From: Danio rerio
Taxonomy: Eukaryota > Chordata > Actinopteri > Cypriniformes > Danionidae
NCBI RefSeq assembly: GCF_049306965.1
Contig: NC_133193.1
Location: forward strand, 6,977,501 to 7,041,500
Direction of reading: 5' to 3'
DNA: 64,000 bases
In this document: positions 1-11,509 of the stretch, piece after piece
Layout of the letters: every line of letters begins with the position of its first letter
How positions within the stretch are numbered: position 1 is the stretch's first letter
The notes under the pieces: generated by a model
The model's database searches: none
Told to the model about the DNA's origin: nothing
The model's input: only the letters and a program-made list of their open reading frames with translations
Position numbers and translations under genes: made by a program

Positions 1-234
1 ATTGGTAGAGAGGAGAAAGAGTGAGTTGTTAAGAGACAGTGTTAAGAGGTGGACAGAGGTCAAAATTGGCCAGGGTTAAACCTGAACGACAATATAATGG
101 GGCATTAGGACCCACACAGACTGCAGGTTGAGTGACTCCTGCTTGTCTCAATAAAACCACTTCTGGCAGTAACCTAGCTTTCCCATGTGGTCTCCCATCC
201 TGGTACTGACCGGGCGCAGCCTTGCTTAGGCTTA
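1..234 (-). mobile_element. SINE3-type (5S rRNA-derived) SINE fragment
   Basis: Read on the minus strand, 234-177 resembles the 3' half of vertebrate 5S rRNA: a GCTTAG-like block, then TCAGTACC, GGATGGGAGACC and a CATGGGAAAG-like stretch. This is followed by the tail typical of fish 5S-derived SINEs (GTGTGGGTCCTAATGCCCCA near 120-100). 5S-derived SINE3 elements are known from zebrafish. The start of the 5S part is missing and the far end runs off the window. It is a SINE relic, not a 5S gene. Confidence 0.75.
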
Positions 235-658
235 GAATTATTAGCCTCCCCTGTATATTTATTTCCCCAATTTCTGTGTAACAGAAAGAAGATTTATGAA
301 ACAGAAGAGTTTTAATAACTCGTTTCTAATCACTGATTTCTTTTATCTTTGCCATGATGACAGTAAATAATATTTGACTAGATATTTTTCAACGTACTAG
401 TATTTAACTTAAAGTGACATTTAAAGGCTTTACTAGGTTAATTAGGCAAGTTAGAGTAATTAGGCAAACATTGGTTTGTTCTTTAGACAATTAAACAAAA
501 ATATATAGCTTAAGGGAGCTATTAATATTGACCTTACAAGTGTTTTAAAAAATGTAACTGCTTTTATTTTTGCCGAAATAAAACAAATAAGACTTGCTCC
601 AGCAGAAAAAATATTATCAGACATACTGTGAAAATTTCCTTTCTCCGTTAAACATCAT
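232..658 (-). mobile_element. Tc1-like MITE, truncated copy
   Basis: This copy belongs to the commonest repeat of the window, whose intact ends read CAGTTGAAGTCAGAATTATT. Its diagnostic internal words are TTAAAGTGACATTTAAAGGC, CCAATTTCTG and CTCCAGCAGAAAAAATAT. Compared with the complete copies at 14213-14642 and 58739-59085 it lacks both termini, and its far side is cut by the adjoining LINE tail. No coding capacity is visible. Confidence 0.7.
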
Positions 659-660
659 TT

Positions 661-1190
661 GGGAAATCAACATCATCATCATTTTCATCCGCTTATCCGG
701 GGCTTGGTCGCGGGGGCCGGAGTATTAGGAGGGAACCCCAGAATTCCCTCTCCCCAGACACTTCTTCCAGCTCCTCCGGAGAGATCCAGAGGCATTCCCA
801 GGCCAGCCGAGAGACATAGTCCCTCCAGCGTGTCCTGGGTCTTCTCTAGGGCCTCCTCCTAGTGGGACATGCCTGGAACACCTCCCTAGGTAGGCGTCCT
901 GGAGGCATCCGAAACAGATGCCCGAGCCACTTAAGCTGACTTCTCTCGATGTGGAGGAGCAGCGGCTCTACTTCGAGCTCCTCCTGGGTGACAAAGCTCC
1001 TCACCCTATCCATAAGAGTGCACCCTGCCACCCTACGAAGGAAACTCATTTCAGCCGTTTGTATTCGAGATCTTGTCCTTTCAGTTGTGACCCAAATCCT
1101 ATGACCATAAGTTAGAGTAGGGAAGTAGATTGACCGGATAATCGAGAGCTTTGCCTTTCAGCTCACCTCCTTCTTCACCACAATGAACTG
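661..1190 (-). mobile_element. LINE (non-LTR retrotransposon) 3' fragment
   Basis: On the minus strand the sequence codes the C-terminal part of a fish LINE ORF2: RSRIQTAEMSFLRRVAG, then LLLHIERSQLKWLGHLFRMP, PGRLPREVFQACPTRRRP and WRDYVSRLAWE. It ends with a CCGGATAAGCGGATGAAAATG tail followed by ATG repeats at about 680-661, a typical 3' terminus of this fish LINE group. It is 5'-truncated and has at least one reading-frame break after RRRP. I cannot name the clade with certainty. Confidence 0.75.
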
Positions 1191-2330
1191 GGACCTCATG
1201 TACGAAGACTTGAGTGGAAATCATACTAAAACATTGCGTACGCACAAAGCTGTAAATGTGCGTACGCAGAAAAAAATTCAGATGTATGAAACACTGCGTA
1301 CGCCGAATCTCACGCATATTCTTTTGTACATCCGAATGAACGTGAAACTGAGCGCAACATGCACGAGCACAAAACCCCTTCTTGCCTCCTCCTCCGTATG
1401 AATATGCAAATGACTCTACTTTGGCAAAACCCAACAAAAAAGCAATGGCAAAAGCAAGCAAAAAGAGAGACTTTGAACAGAATGTGAATTGGAGGTGCTG
1501 CTTTCGGAGGTAGACCGGAGAAAAGCGATGTTATTTGCAAGTTTGTTCTCTGGAATTAACAACAAAAGAAAAAAATAGAGTGGGAGAGTTTAGCTGATGC
1601 GGTTAACACAGTTGGGTCTGAACATCGCACTGAGTGAATTAAAAAAGAAATAGTGTGGTTTATAGGTGAAAAATGTTGCAGTTCCGTTAATAGTCTCAGT
1701 GGCGCAGCTCGCAAGACGCATGTCAACATTTTTTGACACGTTCGAGCATGAACTCGGTTCGAATCCAGCGCTTGATGAACTCTTTCTTCTTTTTTCCCCC
1801 GCTACATATCAGATTTTGCCAACTATTTATCACGAGAAAGACAAGTAGGAATCATTAATAAGTTTGTGCATCATATTTTATTTGCACATTTATTGAATGG
1901 AAATGTTTCTGATTCACGCATGCAAATTCATCTTCAGATAGTGTCTTTATAGCAATGTGCGTGCAGTAGATACCTCAGATTACATTGGGAAAACAGGCGA
2001 CCGCTGCAAATTGCGCTTTAATGTTTAGCTGGTCAACTGTATGGTATGGAAACCTTATATATCTGCTAGATGAACCCGTCTCATACAGCTGCCATTGCAA
2101 GGCACTTTGTAGAGAGGAATTTAACACAACTGCCTCTATGAGTCGCCAATGGAAATAAAACAGACACGCACAAAAAATGTGCGTACGCCAGCCAGAAAGC
2201 TGCCGTGGAGCTGCGCACATTCCCACGTTCAGTTCATTGTTAGTAAATCCAAACGTGAGCAATTCTGAGCGTGAAACCTGAGCGTGAAAGCGTTGATACA
2301 TGAGGCCCCTGGTACATTGACATCATATGG
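1190..2330. repeat. Unassigned repeat with GCGTACGC palindromes
   Basis: The octamer palindrome GCGTACGC occurs at about 1235, 1260, 1296 and 2181, with related AGCGTGAAAC words near 2259-2290. The layout suggests a non-autonomous DNA element whose subterminal regions carry the palindrome. I found no convincing terminal inverted repeat or protein. The stretch lies directly upstream of zdhhc7, so a 5' non-coding exon or promoter of that gene could also hide here. None could be fixed from sequence alone. Confidence 0.4.
1685..1772 (+). other. tRNA-like Pol III promoter remnant
   Basis: An A-box-like AGTGGCGCAGCTCG is followed about 55 bases later by a perfect B-box core, GGTTCGAATCC. The flanks do not form an acceptor stem, so this reads as a tRNA-derived SINE head or a decayed tRNA-like module inside the surrounding repeat rather than a working tRNA gene. 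Confidence 0.4.
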
Positions 2331-2454
2331 GAAATATTAAAAACAAATTTACAGGAAGGCGTATAATTTTAGCTTCAAATGTATGCTAACGATGAGTTAC
2401 TGTAATAAAAAGGCACTTCTCAATGGGAACTCTTGTCTGTCTGAGCAGGAGAGA

Positions 2455-5400
2455 ATGCAGTCTTCAGGACAGCGGTTGAGGGATGTGGAGCAGCACCAGC
2501 CTCTGCTCAGTGGAGGGGAAGAGGAGGTGACGGCCGGCCGCGTCTGGTTCATCCAGGACAGCTGCGGGATGGTATGCGCCTTCATGACCTGGTCCCTAGT
2601 CATGTACGCTGAATTCGTGGTGAACTTTGTCATGCTGCTCCCCTCCAAAAACTTCTGGTACACTCTAATCAACGGCGTGGCGTTTAACTTTCTGGCCGTG
2701 CTGGCGCTGACGTCGCACCTGAGGACCATGCTGACAGATCCGGTAAAGAAAATGGCCCATATTTAGACTGAAAGAAGAGTTTGTGATGGAGGTTTTTGAT
2801 GAGCATTGCTTTGTGTCCGTCAGGGTGCAGTTCCCAAAGGAAACGCCACTAAGGAATACATGGAGAGTCTGCAGCTGAAGCCTGGAGAGGTCATTTACAA
2901 ATGTCCCAAGTGCTGCAGCATTAAACCAGAGAGAGCACACCACTGCAGGTAACACCAATTTTTCACAGGCGCGTGTGTGTGACTGTGTGTTTGATTGTAT
3001 TTGTGGTTGTGTTTGTGTATGCATTTGTTTTTGTGCATGCTGGTGTCCTTGTTTGTTTGTGTTTGTTTGTGTGTGTTTGATTGTGTTTGTTGGTTGGTTG
3101 GTTGTTTGATTGTGTGTGTTTGTTTGTTTTTGTGTGTGTGTGTGTGTGTGTGTTTTATTTTGATTGTATGTGTGTGTTTGTCTTAGTGTGTACGTGTGTC
3201 CTTGTTTGTGTGTGTTTGATTGTGCTGTGTGTGTTTGATTGAGTTGTTTGTGTTTGCTTGTGTGGTTTGTTGGCTGATTGTTTGTTTGTGTTGTGTGTGT
3301 TTGAATGTGTGTGTGCGCACTTTTGTGTGTGTGTGTATGTGTGTGTTTTGCTTGTTTGTTCTTGCGGGTTTGTTTGTTTTTGTGTTATGTTTGTTATGTG
3401 TGTGTTTGTTTGTTTTTGTTTGTTTGTGTTACCTGTTTGCATGTGTGCATTTGTTTGTTTTGTGTGTTTGTTTGTGTTTTGTGTGTGTTTGCGTGTGTGT
3501 TTGCGTTTGCATGTGTTTGTTTGTGTGTGTTTGTTTGTTCTTGCGTGTTTATTTGCGTGTTATGTTTGTTATGTGTGTGCATGCTTGTTTGTTTGTGTTA
3601 TCTGCGTGTGTGTGTGTGCACGCGCGTGTGTGCGTGCGTGTGTGTGTGTTTGTTTGTTTGTTTTGTTTCTGTTGTGTGTTGTTTGTGTTATGTGTGAAAC
3701 GAGCGTTTTATTCGGTGTAATTGGCCATTCCAGCAAAGATTGATTTAAACATTGAATTAAAGTTCAAGAGTAAAGCATTGGTGTTTTATCTAAAGATGAA
3801 CATAAACAAACATTTTTATGTTTTTTATGTTTTTATGTTAACATTTTATGGCTCTTTTTATCATTTGATGCAACCAAAATGCTCTAAATAACAGCATTAC
3901 TAAAACTTTTATAACCATGTACTAAAAACTTTACGATTTAAATGCAAATGCTCAACTGCTTCAAACCTAATAAATAAAATTATTTCAAACGTGAAAAGGT
4001 TGAAACTTTAAGCTTTTTAGACTACTTCAAATCTATCTACCCATAAACAAACAAAAAAAAGTCATGTTATATGTTACATATTCCTATTAAATAGTTTTTT
4101 AAACCTATTAAATTGTTGTCTTGTAGCTGATGTGATCTCTTCACCAGCTCTTGTTTGTTGTAGTATCTGTAAGAGATGCATCAGGAAGATGGATCATCAC
4201 TGTCCTTGGGTCAACAACTGTGTGGGCGAAAACAATCAGCGATTCTTTGTCCTCTTCACTGTAAGTGGGTCTCAGACTGCTGGCATTGCTTTTACAGAGT
4301 TGATGGTGAACTTCCTTTGCCTTGGTTTCCAAGATAAATTCTAATATGAATCACCTGCTGTTTCATTTATAAATACAGCAAATGGACACTTAGCATGTAT
4401 CAGTGCATGAACTGAGAGCACGTCATAATCTGAGTTTTATATCAGTGATGCAATTATTTAGTCTTAGATTGATGTTTGGTTCAGACTGCTTGACAGCTTT
4501 AATATTTTTAATAGCTATAATAAACTTTATGTCCACATTACACTGGGTGTATGATAGGGCCCTTTGTAATTTATAATCAGAATATGTATTAAATATTAGA
4601 ATAATTTTGATTGTTTGATACAGTTTGTTTGAATCAATTTAGGCCATTAGCTCTGTAAACCCCGCCCTTCAATAACCCCTATTTCAGACCCATGTACCAC
4701 CACCCTCCAGTTTTGTTATTTCTCCCGGAATACTCCCGTAATTTCACCCCATCCACAGTACTCACCTTTTTGGTACAGTCTATAACACCTCTGGGTTGCC
4801 AATTTTGGTGTAGTATCTGATCACAATGGCCGCCCAAAACCCGGTCCATAGGACAGTTACTAACACCAGTAGTTACTAACCCTGTTCTCAGCAGTGTTAT
4901 TCAGACAAACACAACACCCCCACCCCCAATGCCAATTATAATTATTATTATTTTTTACAGACAGCATACACTGAACAATTCATTGGTTGCAAACAATTAA
5001 TATGGGCAAACAATTAATAATTTTATTAAAAATTAAAATTTAAACAAATATAAAATTATTTGTTTAAATTCAGCCCATATAAATTGTGTGCAAACACTTA
5101 CCTTAAGAAAATGTAGATTTTTTTTTCATTGTGTTTATTTTCATGCACTTTTTTATTAACTTTTTCAGACTGCTTGCATTAAAGGACAGCTAGGTTTCAA
5201 ACTCTAAATAAGATATTTTTTGAAAATCCACAACTTGCTCTTTTAATAGTAAAGGCATCAGTGGACAGTATTTATATTAAGGTTTTCATCATAACCTGAG
5301 TTTCAAGTTCGTAAATGCAGAATTATATGTGACTGTTGTGTGTGTTTTTTTTTTTGTCCTTTTCAGATGTATATAGCCTCCATTTCATTGCATGCCCTGT

Positions 5401-8400
5401 GTCTGAGTGGTTTCCACTTCTTCACCTGTGTCAAAGTCCAGTGGAACGGTGAGTAATAATAGATATCCGAGACTCACACTCCATTAACAATTATATCATA
5501 TAAAGTCAAGAGCGAGACATTTAATATGCAGCTTTATTGCAGGGCTTTTTCTTTGTGCTCTGCATGACGCCATTTTTAGCTCAAGAAAACCTTTTATGAG
5601 AGTTTTTGATTTGTGTGCAGGGTGTGTTATTGGCTTTTCTTTTTATCCGTAATATTACTATTGTTTTTTTATAATACAATGCAACTATAAAACAATAGAA
5701 TATGTGGGTGTATATTTAGGGCTGCACAATATATCGTTTCATCATTGATATTCCACTGTGTGAATCTGCAATAGTCACATCACACGATCTCAAGCAATTT
5801 CAAGTGAATGTAAACTTTTGGACATAAGAAATTATAAAGTTTGATTAATTGTATTTAAATGTATGTACAATGAAGACTGTACCATGGTATGCTATGTTTG
5901 ATTATTGGATTCCTGTACCTTAATGCTGTTAGACTCCACTGAAGACTATAAAGCATTTTATCTGGGATCGTCAATCCCAGTTGTAAGAGCAACAAATAAT
6001 AACTTGACTTCTAGTTGATCATTTGGAAAAATGGCAGAAGGTCTATTTTTTTTTTTTCAGATGATTCATTTGTTGAACTGCATCCTAATCATGACAAATA
6101 CTGCAGAAGACCTATTAGAACCCGCATAGACCCAAGATTCTCAAAGAAATCAGTCAAGTTTGGTGAAAGAAAAATCATGGTTTGGGGTTACATTCAGTAT
6201 GGGGGCGTGCGAGAGATCTGCAGAGTGGATTGCAACATCAACAGCCTGAGGTAACCAGCCCAGTCACCAGACATGAACATTATTGAGCATGTCTGGGGTA
6301 AGATGAGGGAGGAGGCATTGAAGATGAATCCAAAGAATCTTGATGAACTCTGGGAGTCCTGCAAGAACACTTTCTTTGCCATTCCAGATGTTATTTGAGT
6401 GATTGCAGAGATGTATGGATGCAGTCCTCCAAGCTCATGGGAGTCATACAAAATATTCATTCTTTTTCCACTGCACCATGACTTCATGTTCTATACTGGA
6501 CATTATTTTAGTCTACGCAACATTAGATTTTACTGTCCTAATGAAATAATTAGAAATCAAGGCATGATCATATTTTATTTTAGTAAAAAAAAAAAAAAGC
6601 ATAATCTAGAGGCCTGTCATATAAGCCACTTCTCATACCAAATGATCAACTAGAAGTCAGGTTATTATTTGTTGTTCCTAAAACTTGGATAGTCTATAGT
6701 ATTATGAGGTACTAATAAGTGTTTTTGTAATTTGTATTACATATCTCGTTAAAATGGCAGTTTTCTGATATTTTCTGATGCGGTGTGTGTTCTGCAGAGT
6801 GCAGTGATTTCTCTCCACCTGTGGCAGTAATGCTGCTGATTTTCCTGTGTCTGGAAGCACTACTGTTTCTCACATTCACTGCCGTCATGTTCGGCACTCA
6901 GATTCACTCCATCTGTAACGATGAGACGGTAAGTTGAGTTAAACTTCCAGAAGTCCTTTGATATGATGATTACTATCATTGCTTCTACTGGAACTTTTAA
7001 ACTTTTTGAACTTTTTCATAACTTAAAAGCACAATATGTCATTTTTTCATTAAAATATGCAAAAACCACTAGATCAGTGTTAATAACGTTGCTGACTTCT
7101 GCTCTTAGATTATCCCAAATAATGTTCAAATCCAGAATAAGCCATTTTGAAGGTGCTGTAGGTGATCTGCCGAAATGCTAGCATTAGCATAATAGCTTAA
7201 AAATTTTACGACCCTCCCCTGCCGTCCAAAGCCACGCCTCCTTAAGTCATGAACACGCAAACGCGCACTGTTTAGATATAACACTAGATCATGTCATTCA
7301 CCAGTTAGAAAGCTATGTGGAGAAGCACACTTTATCAAGCGTAGCTGTTGACAGGCCAGCGGGTGCAGGATTTAAAGGGCCATGAAACCCCCTCATTTCA
7401 GCTGTGTGTTTTCACACTTCTACTTTGGAAAAAGTCAGAAAAGTGGGCGTGTCCAGCTCTGTTTAGGGGGGAGTGTCGGAGGAAGAAAAGAGGCTTGGTA
7501 TGGGAGTGTCTATTTGGGCGCGCTGAATTTCAGAGTCAAAACACACACCCACAGCGGACAATGTGACTGTGTTTACATGGACATCTGTCGTCGAATTATT
7601 TGCCAAATTATTAAATGGTGGAAACTGCAGTTTGGCTCTTTCATTCAGGGAATTCATTCATGCCCCTCCCGACAAATGTGATATTTGATTCGAGGCGCTG
7701 CTCTAAGCGTGTATTTTTCATGCAATGTTTGATACCGCACGGCGAATGAGAGAAAAAAAAAACTCAGCATTTCCCGGAAACTTAGATACACACGGCAGGT
7801 AGCGTCAGAAAGCCGCGTGTGTTATTCCGGTCACAAAATCCAACACGAGGTTATAGTTTGGTTGTAACTGTTAGTGCTAACTATTGCACTCGGTGCAATA
7901 GTTTGTTTGATACGAATAAAATACGAACTGAATAAACAAAGAGCACTGGTCGCTCACTTACCAAATCTGTAGAGACAGGACAATCACCAACAACTAGAGC
8001 CGCGTCTTTATGAAGAGAGACTACAAGCGAATCTGGATCTCAGCGTTTGCAGATGAGAACAGCTCTCAGGTAAACAATAATCCTCCTTAGACACGTAAGT
8101 TATTGTTGTCGAGCGTCGCGTACACTGTTAATCCACACGTGATCCAGCTGAGCTCTCACAGAGAGAAAATGAAAACGAAACTTAACTGCTGCAAACTATA
8201 AAAGCAACACTTCACGCTTGTTTTGCCAACACAACGTGGCGTCTTTGCCTTCTACACTCTGACAGTAAGGAATATTAATGAAGTTGCACAATAGAGCGCG
8301 CTGATTGGTTTGAACCAAGCCTTATTCATGCATTAATGCAGCACACTGTAAAACGTAATAAGACACACTCTGGCACAGACGTCCAGTCTGCACGCTGGAA

Positions 8401-10476
8401 TACACGCTATTATGTCATGACCGTGACGCAGCTTCAAAAATTCGTTTCAAACCGGAAGTACGAATTTGCTTGAGATAACGCAAAAACAACCAATTTACAC
8501 TTTTTAGTGAAATATAGGTGTCCTAATAGTGTTTTTAGCAGTGTGGGACACATATACGACTGTCAACAGCTCAAAAAATGTGTTTTGGTGTTTCGTGACC
8601 CTTTAAAGGTCCCCAAAACTGTCACAGGCTGTCACTGTTCAAAAATGAACAAATGTGTGAATTTAAATTAAACTTCACATCAGTAAAGCTGGTTAGGAGA
8701 GCATATTTAGGGCGTACTCACTATGTACAGTTGCTTTGAACTGGGCCAACTTGTCCCCCCTCCCGTCTCCCCCATTCGGGCCTGGGTACGCTTACGTCAT
8801 CGATGCTGCGCTGTTCAGTAGAGAAGCGCTCTTGCTCAGTGACAGTGGAGATTTCCCTAGTTATATTGTTTTAGTCGTTTGGGATGCAGTGACACTCAGT
8901 CAAATATCTCGCCGAACAGATCCGCCACGTTTGACGCTCATAAACAGTCATAAAGTCCTCGTGCTGCAGATATTAGGAGGTTTGCTGAAGGCGCAGCTGT
9001 CGTGCAGTGAGGGGTTTGCCTCTTTAATAATCTACAACAGTTTGCGCTCACTGAAAAGAGAGAATGATTAATAAATCTATATGAAACAGTTCCTCAAAAG
9101 TCATGTCTTGCTTTCAGTTTCGGGCTTAGACGCGCTTTGCACTCACACACAAGCATACCGCGCCAAAGCGAACCGCACTCAGGCACACCTTTTCCAACCG
9201 GGCCAGGGCCGGCCAAGTGAACCGTGCCTAAGCCCGATTCAGAGCACACACACTTCTCAAACGATCTGGGAAACAGGCCTCGGCATGGTTCGGATAGCAT
9301 AGTGTGAGTGCGCCCTTACTGATGTTTTGTTATTAAACTAAATAACAATCTGATCCCAAAGAAAGCAGTGCTAAAAACAGAAATATCTGTTTACATTACA
9401 CTTAAGTTTTTATTATCAATGCTGTATAAGGTACTTCATGAACTTAAAAAAAGCCAATGTTTTGCTGGACGTTTTCAGCAGCTGAACAACACTTCTGTGC
9501 ATATAAACCCATTCATTAACAAGAACACAGTCTACATCAGCTTTCATCAGTTTTCAAATAGACCAGTCTAAAAGAAATACTTCAGTCGAAGTGTCACCCT
9601 TCAGATCGTTGTTTTGAACTGCATAACATAATTTTCCTTCCAGCGTGCAAAAGTAATCCCGATATTGATTCAGGGTTTAGGAAAGTTTTGATTCTGCATT
9701 TTCGGCGGAAGCCCTTTCAGAAACAATCGATCTTTTCATGCATACAAGGTTGGTCTTTCAGAAAGAAGTTCAGGTTGATGCAAAGTTTGCAGATGACATC
9801 TCTTTGTCGGCTGTAGATGCGTGCTTCATGTGTGCGCACGAGTGACTTTTCTGTCTGCTTGAAAAGGCTGCACAGAAATTCAAATCTACATTTGTTGACA
9901 CAGTTTGAGGTACCTGCTGTAATTGAGTTATTTGTCAGTCCGACAATTTTTAATTGGATGAACGTTTTTTAGTTTTATGCCTTATCCAGAATATAAAAAT
10001 ACATATAAATACACTTAAATCATTTACTTTTATCATTACTATTGGATTGTGAAGAGACTTTCAACCAGCACAACAATAAATATTTCTGAAGACAATCACC
10101 TACTGCACCTTTAACTAGTGAGATGGAGCACATGCTGTGTGTTCATGCTAATGATGCCACACACACTGGATTTCTGGTTTGGTTTTCAAATGAAAAAGAG
10201 CTTTTATTTTTTGGCTGAACTATCCTTTTAAATGGTATATCCTGATGGTATATGACAATCCTCCAGAAACACGCTTATTTATATATTTCTCCCACACAGG
10301 AGATCGAGAGGCTGAAGAATGAAAAGCCCACGTGGGAGCGGCGGGTGCGATGGGATGGAATGAAGGCAGTTTTCGGCGGACCACCGTCGCTGCTGTGGTT
10401 CAACCCTTTCGCTGGACTGCGTCTCCGTATGCTGATGGTTCGAGCCCGCAGGAGCGGAGCTGAGTTTTCTGTTTGA
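2455..10476 (+). CDS. zdhhc7: Palmitoyltransferase ZDHHC7 (six coding exons)
   Basis: Coding exons are 2455-2742, 2824-2948, 4164-4260, 5367-5448, 6798-6928 and 10300-10476. All introns are GT-AG, and the product is 299 residues (vertebrate ZDHHC7 is about 300). The protein is an integral Golgi enzyme that transfers palmitate to cysteines of other proteins through a DHHC acyl-enzyme. Visible parts are N-terminal [18 protein letters not shown], two membrane segments in exon 1, the DPG motif at the exon 1/2 junction (TDPGAVPKG), the cysteine-rich domain [15 protein letters not shown], then [14 protein letters not shown] with catalytic Cys near 151. Two more membrane segments (exons 4-5), NDETEIE and the C-terminus GAEFSV follow. 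Met at 2455 is chosen because it aligns with the family N-terminus. In-frame ATGs at 2383 and 2392 would add 21-24 residues. TTTACAG at 2348-2354 and TTTTAG at 2367-2372 could be acceptors of a 5' UTR intron. The paralogue ZDHHC3 is less likely because of the N-terminus. Confidence 0.95.
2968..3690 (+). repeat. Long TG/TTTG-rich microsatellite (zdhhc7 intron 2)
   Basis: About 720 bases consist almost wholly of GTTTG, TGTG and TTTG words on the plus strand, with few interruptions such as a CACGCGCG patch near 3619. Several open frames across it encode only Val/Cys/Leu/Phe strings and are composition artefacts. Confidence 0.9.
3744..5366. other. zdhhc7 introns 2-3, little recognisable content
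   Basis: Apart from exon 3 (4164-4260) this stretch is AT-rich intron. Near 4650-4910 lies a C-rich block (runs such as ACCACCACCC and CACAACACCC) that looks like an old repeat, but I could not pair its ends. I see no further gene, RNA or terminal inverted repeat. Confidence 0.5.
5719..5970 (+). mobile_element. hAT-type MITE, truncated (AGGGCTGCAC end)
   Basis: It starts with TTAGGGCTGCACAATATATCG, the terminus shared with copies at 53792 and 58025. Internally it matches the 53900-54010 part of the nob1 intron 1 copy (TACAATGAAGACTGTACCAT against TACAATGATGACAATGTATC, then ctgttagactcc and cataaagca words). The right end is lost where the next Tc1 element begins. Confidence 0.6.
5970..6696 (+). 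mobile_element. Tc1-like transposon, degenerate internal-deletion copy
   Basis: Inverted subterminal repeats ACAAATAATAACTTGACTTC at 5991 and its complement ending about 6683 enclose Tc1 transposase fragments: [12 protein letters not shown], then [15 protein letters not shown] and [20 protein letters not shown]. These come from the central and C-terminal DDE regions. Compared with the copy at 16216-17510, which keeps the segment coding CAAHYITNHRRGQILQQDSAPSH, this copy lacks it. It also has internal stops, so it cannot make a transposase. It sits in zdhhc7 intron 4. Confidence 0.8.
7368..8608. mobile_element. Non-autonomous TIR element (AAAGGGYCAYGAAAC ends)
   Basis: The left end TTTAAAGGGCCATGAAACCC and the complement of the right end (CTTTAAAGGGTCACGAAACA) are inverted, with an AGCTGT word at matching depth. 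The 1.24-kb interior codes nothing convincing. Its segment 7570-7690 is homologous to 13009-13260 inside the foldback element (both read TTTACATGGACATC, then TATTTGCC, GCAGTT and TTTCATTCAGG), so the two families share sequence. Confidence 0.65.
8709..9318. mobile_element. Short TIR element (AGGGCGYACTCAC ends)
   Basis: The left end AGGGCGTACTCACTATG and the complement of the right end AGGGCGCACTCACACTATG are inverted over about 17 bases. The interior is GC-rich next to its AT-rich host and holds words such as GGGCCAGGGCCGGCC. Open frames of 73-111 codons inside it lack any recognisable domain. Confidence 0.6.
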
Positions 10477-11243
10477 GCGAGGAAAGCTGCCGTCTGCCTT
10501 CATGCCTACTTTTTCCCCTTCTCATAGGACACAGGACTCCTTGTTTAAGCAGGTCTGGAGGTAAAAAACCCTGTTCAATAACTGATGTGGCCCCTGGAAC
10601 ATTGAGGCTGCGTCTCGATACAGCATTATTACCTCGTACGGCGGATCATACTCGTAATGCTCATCTCGTCTTTATGAACATTCACACTCATGGGTCTTTA
10701 AATTGCTTCGTAAGTGGACTTTTTTTGTGGTTTTACGGAAAGGGTGTTAATATTCATTATCCAGCCTGAAGAAATGCATCATCTGTGTGATTTAAAGGTT
10801 ATTATAAAAGAAATAGATTATAAACCAAACTGAGATTCGCAAAGGAATGTGTTTTTTACCAAAAATAATACATTTTAAAATATGTTTTGGTGGGTAAATC
10901 TCACAAAAAGCTGATAGGAAATGTTCGAATGGCTGTAGATCACGTCAAAATCAAAAGGTGGAAAAAAATCACTTCAATATTATATTATATTTTAATTTTT
11001 ATTATATTATATTATATTATATTTTATGTTTACGTTTAAAGAAATAATTGTAAACAAAGTTAATCTAGAAATTTATATGTGATGTATTTATACATCATGA
11101 TAGTATTTGTTGTGTTTATTTCAATTACAATTTATTACAATTGCGCTTATATTTTTCATACTACAATAATAGAAAATGGTTAAATTGCTTGATTGTAAAG
11201 AAAATGTTTAAAAAAGTGGAGCAAATGCCATAAATATAACATT
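10477..11243. other. zdhhc7 3' flank / probable 3' UTR
   Basis: Downstream of the zdhhc7 stop the first 300 bases are less AT-rich and may be 3' UTR. No AATAAA hexamer stands out before the foldback element at 11244. A TTATA-rich run lies at 10977-11022. The true polyadenylation site could not be placed. Confidence 0.35.
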
Positions 11244-11509
11244 GTGGCAGGGAAGATGTGGTCGAACGCTCCGCATCCGTGGAGAGCGGGTTAGGAGACC
11301 TGTGGCTGGAAAAGTTGGTCAGCTAGAGATATTATTTCTACTGCTTCTCAGTGATTGGATCGGAGTGACGGTTTTTAAGTGAGAAGATGGGCTGGTCGGG
11401 GGGAGAGAGGAACAACCGATAGGGATGGCTGAAGTGTAAACTCTTTCAAGACCATGTCGAGATCTTGAAGTGCAAGTGTTTCGAAAGACCTTCTGTCTTA
11501 TGTGCTGTC

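Larger units (their letters stand above)
7150..10112. mobile_element. Outer TIR element in zdhhc7 intron 5 (nested host)
   Basis: The left terminus AAGGTGCTGTAGGTGATC at 7150 and the complement of the right terminus (AAAGGTGCAGTAGGTGATTG, ending 10112) form a near-perfect inverted pair about 3 kb apart. Between them lie two complete smaller elements (7368-8608 and 8709-9318). The remaining outer body (7170-7365, 9320-10100) has no protein-coding signal. I infer a non-autonomous DNA transposon that later received two insertions; the superfamily is unknown. Confidence 0.55.

Noticed and set aside
177-234. 5S rRNA gene
   Set aside because: Only the 3' half is similar, with many changes, and it continues into a SINE tail.
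1685-1772. Working tRNA gene
   Set aside because: Good B box but no acceptor stem or clover-leaf; kept only as a tRNA-like remnant.
2995-3743. Three long plus-strand open frames of 130-166 codons
   Set aside because: They are read through a TG/TTTG microsatellite and encode only Cys/Val/Leu/Phe strings in all frames.
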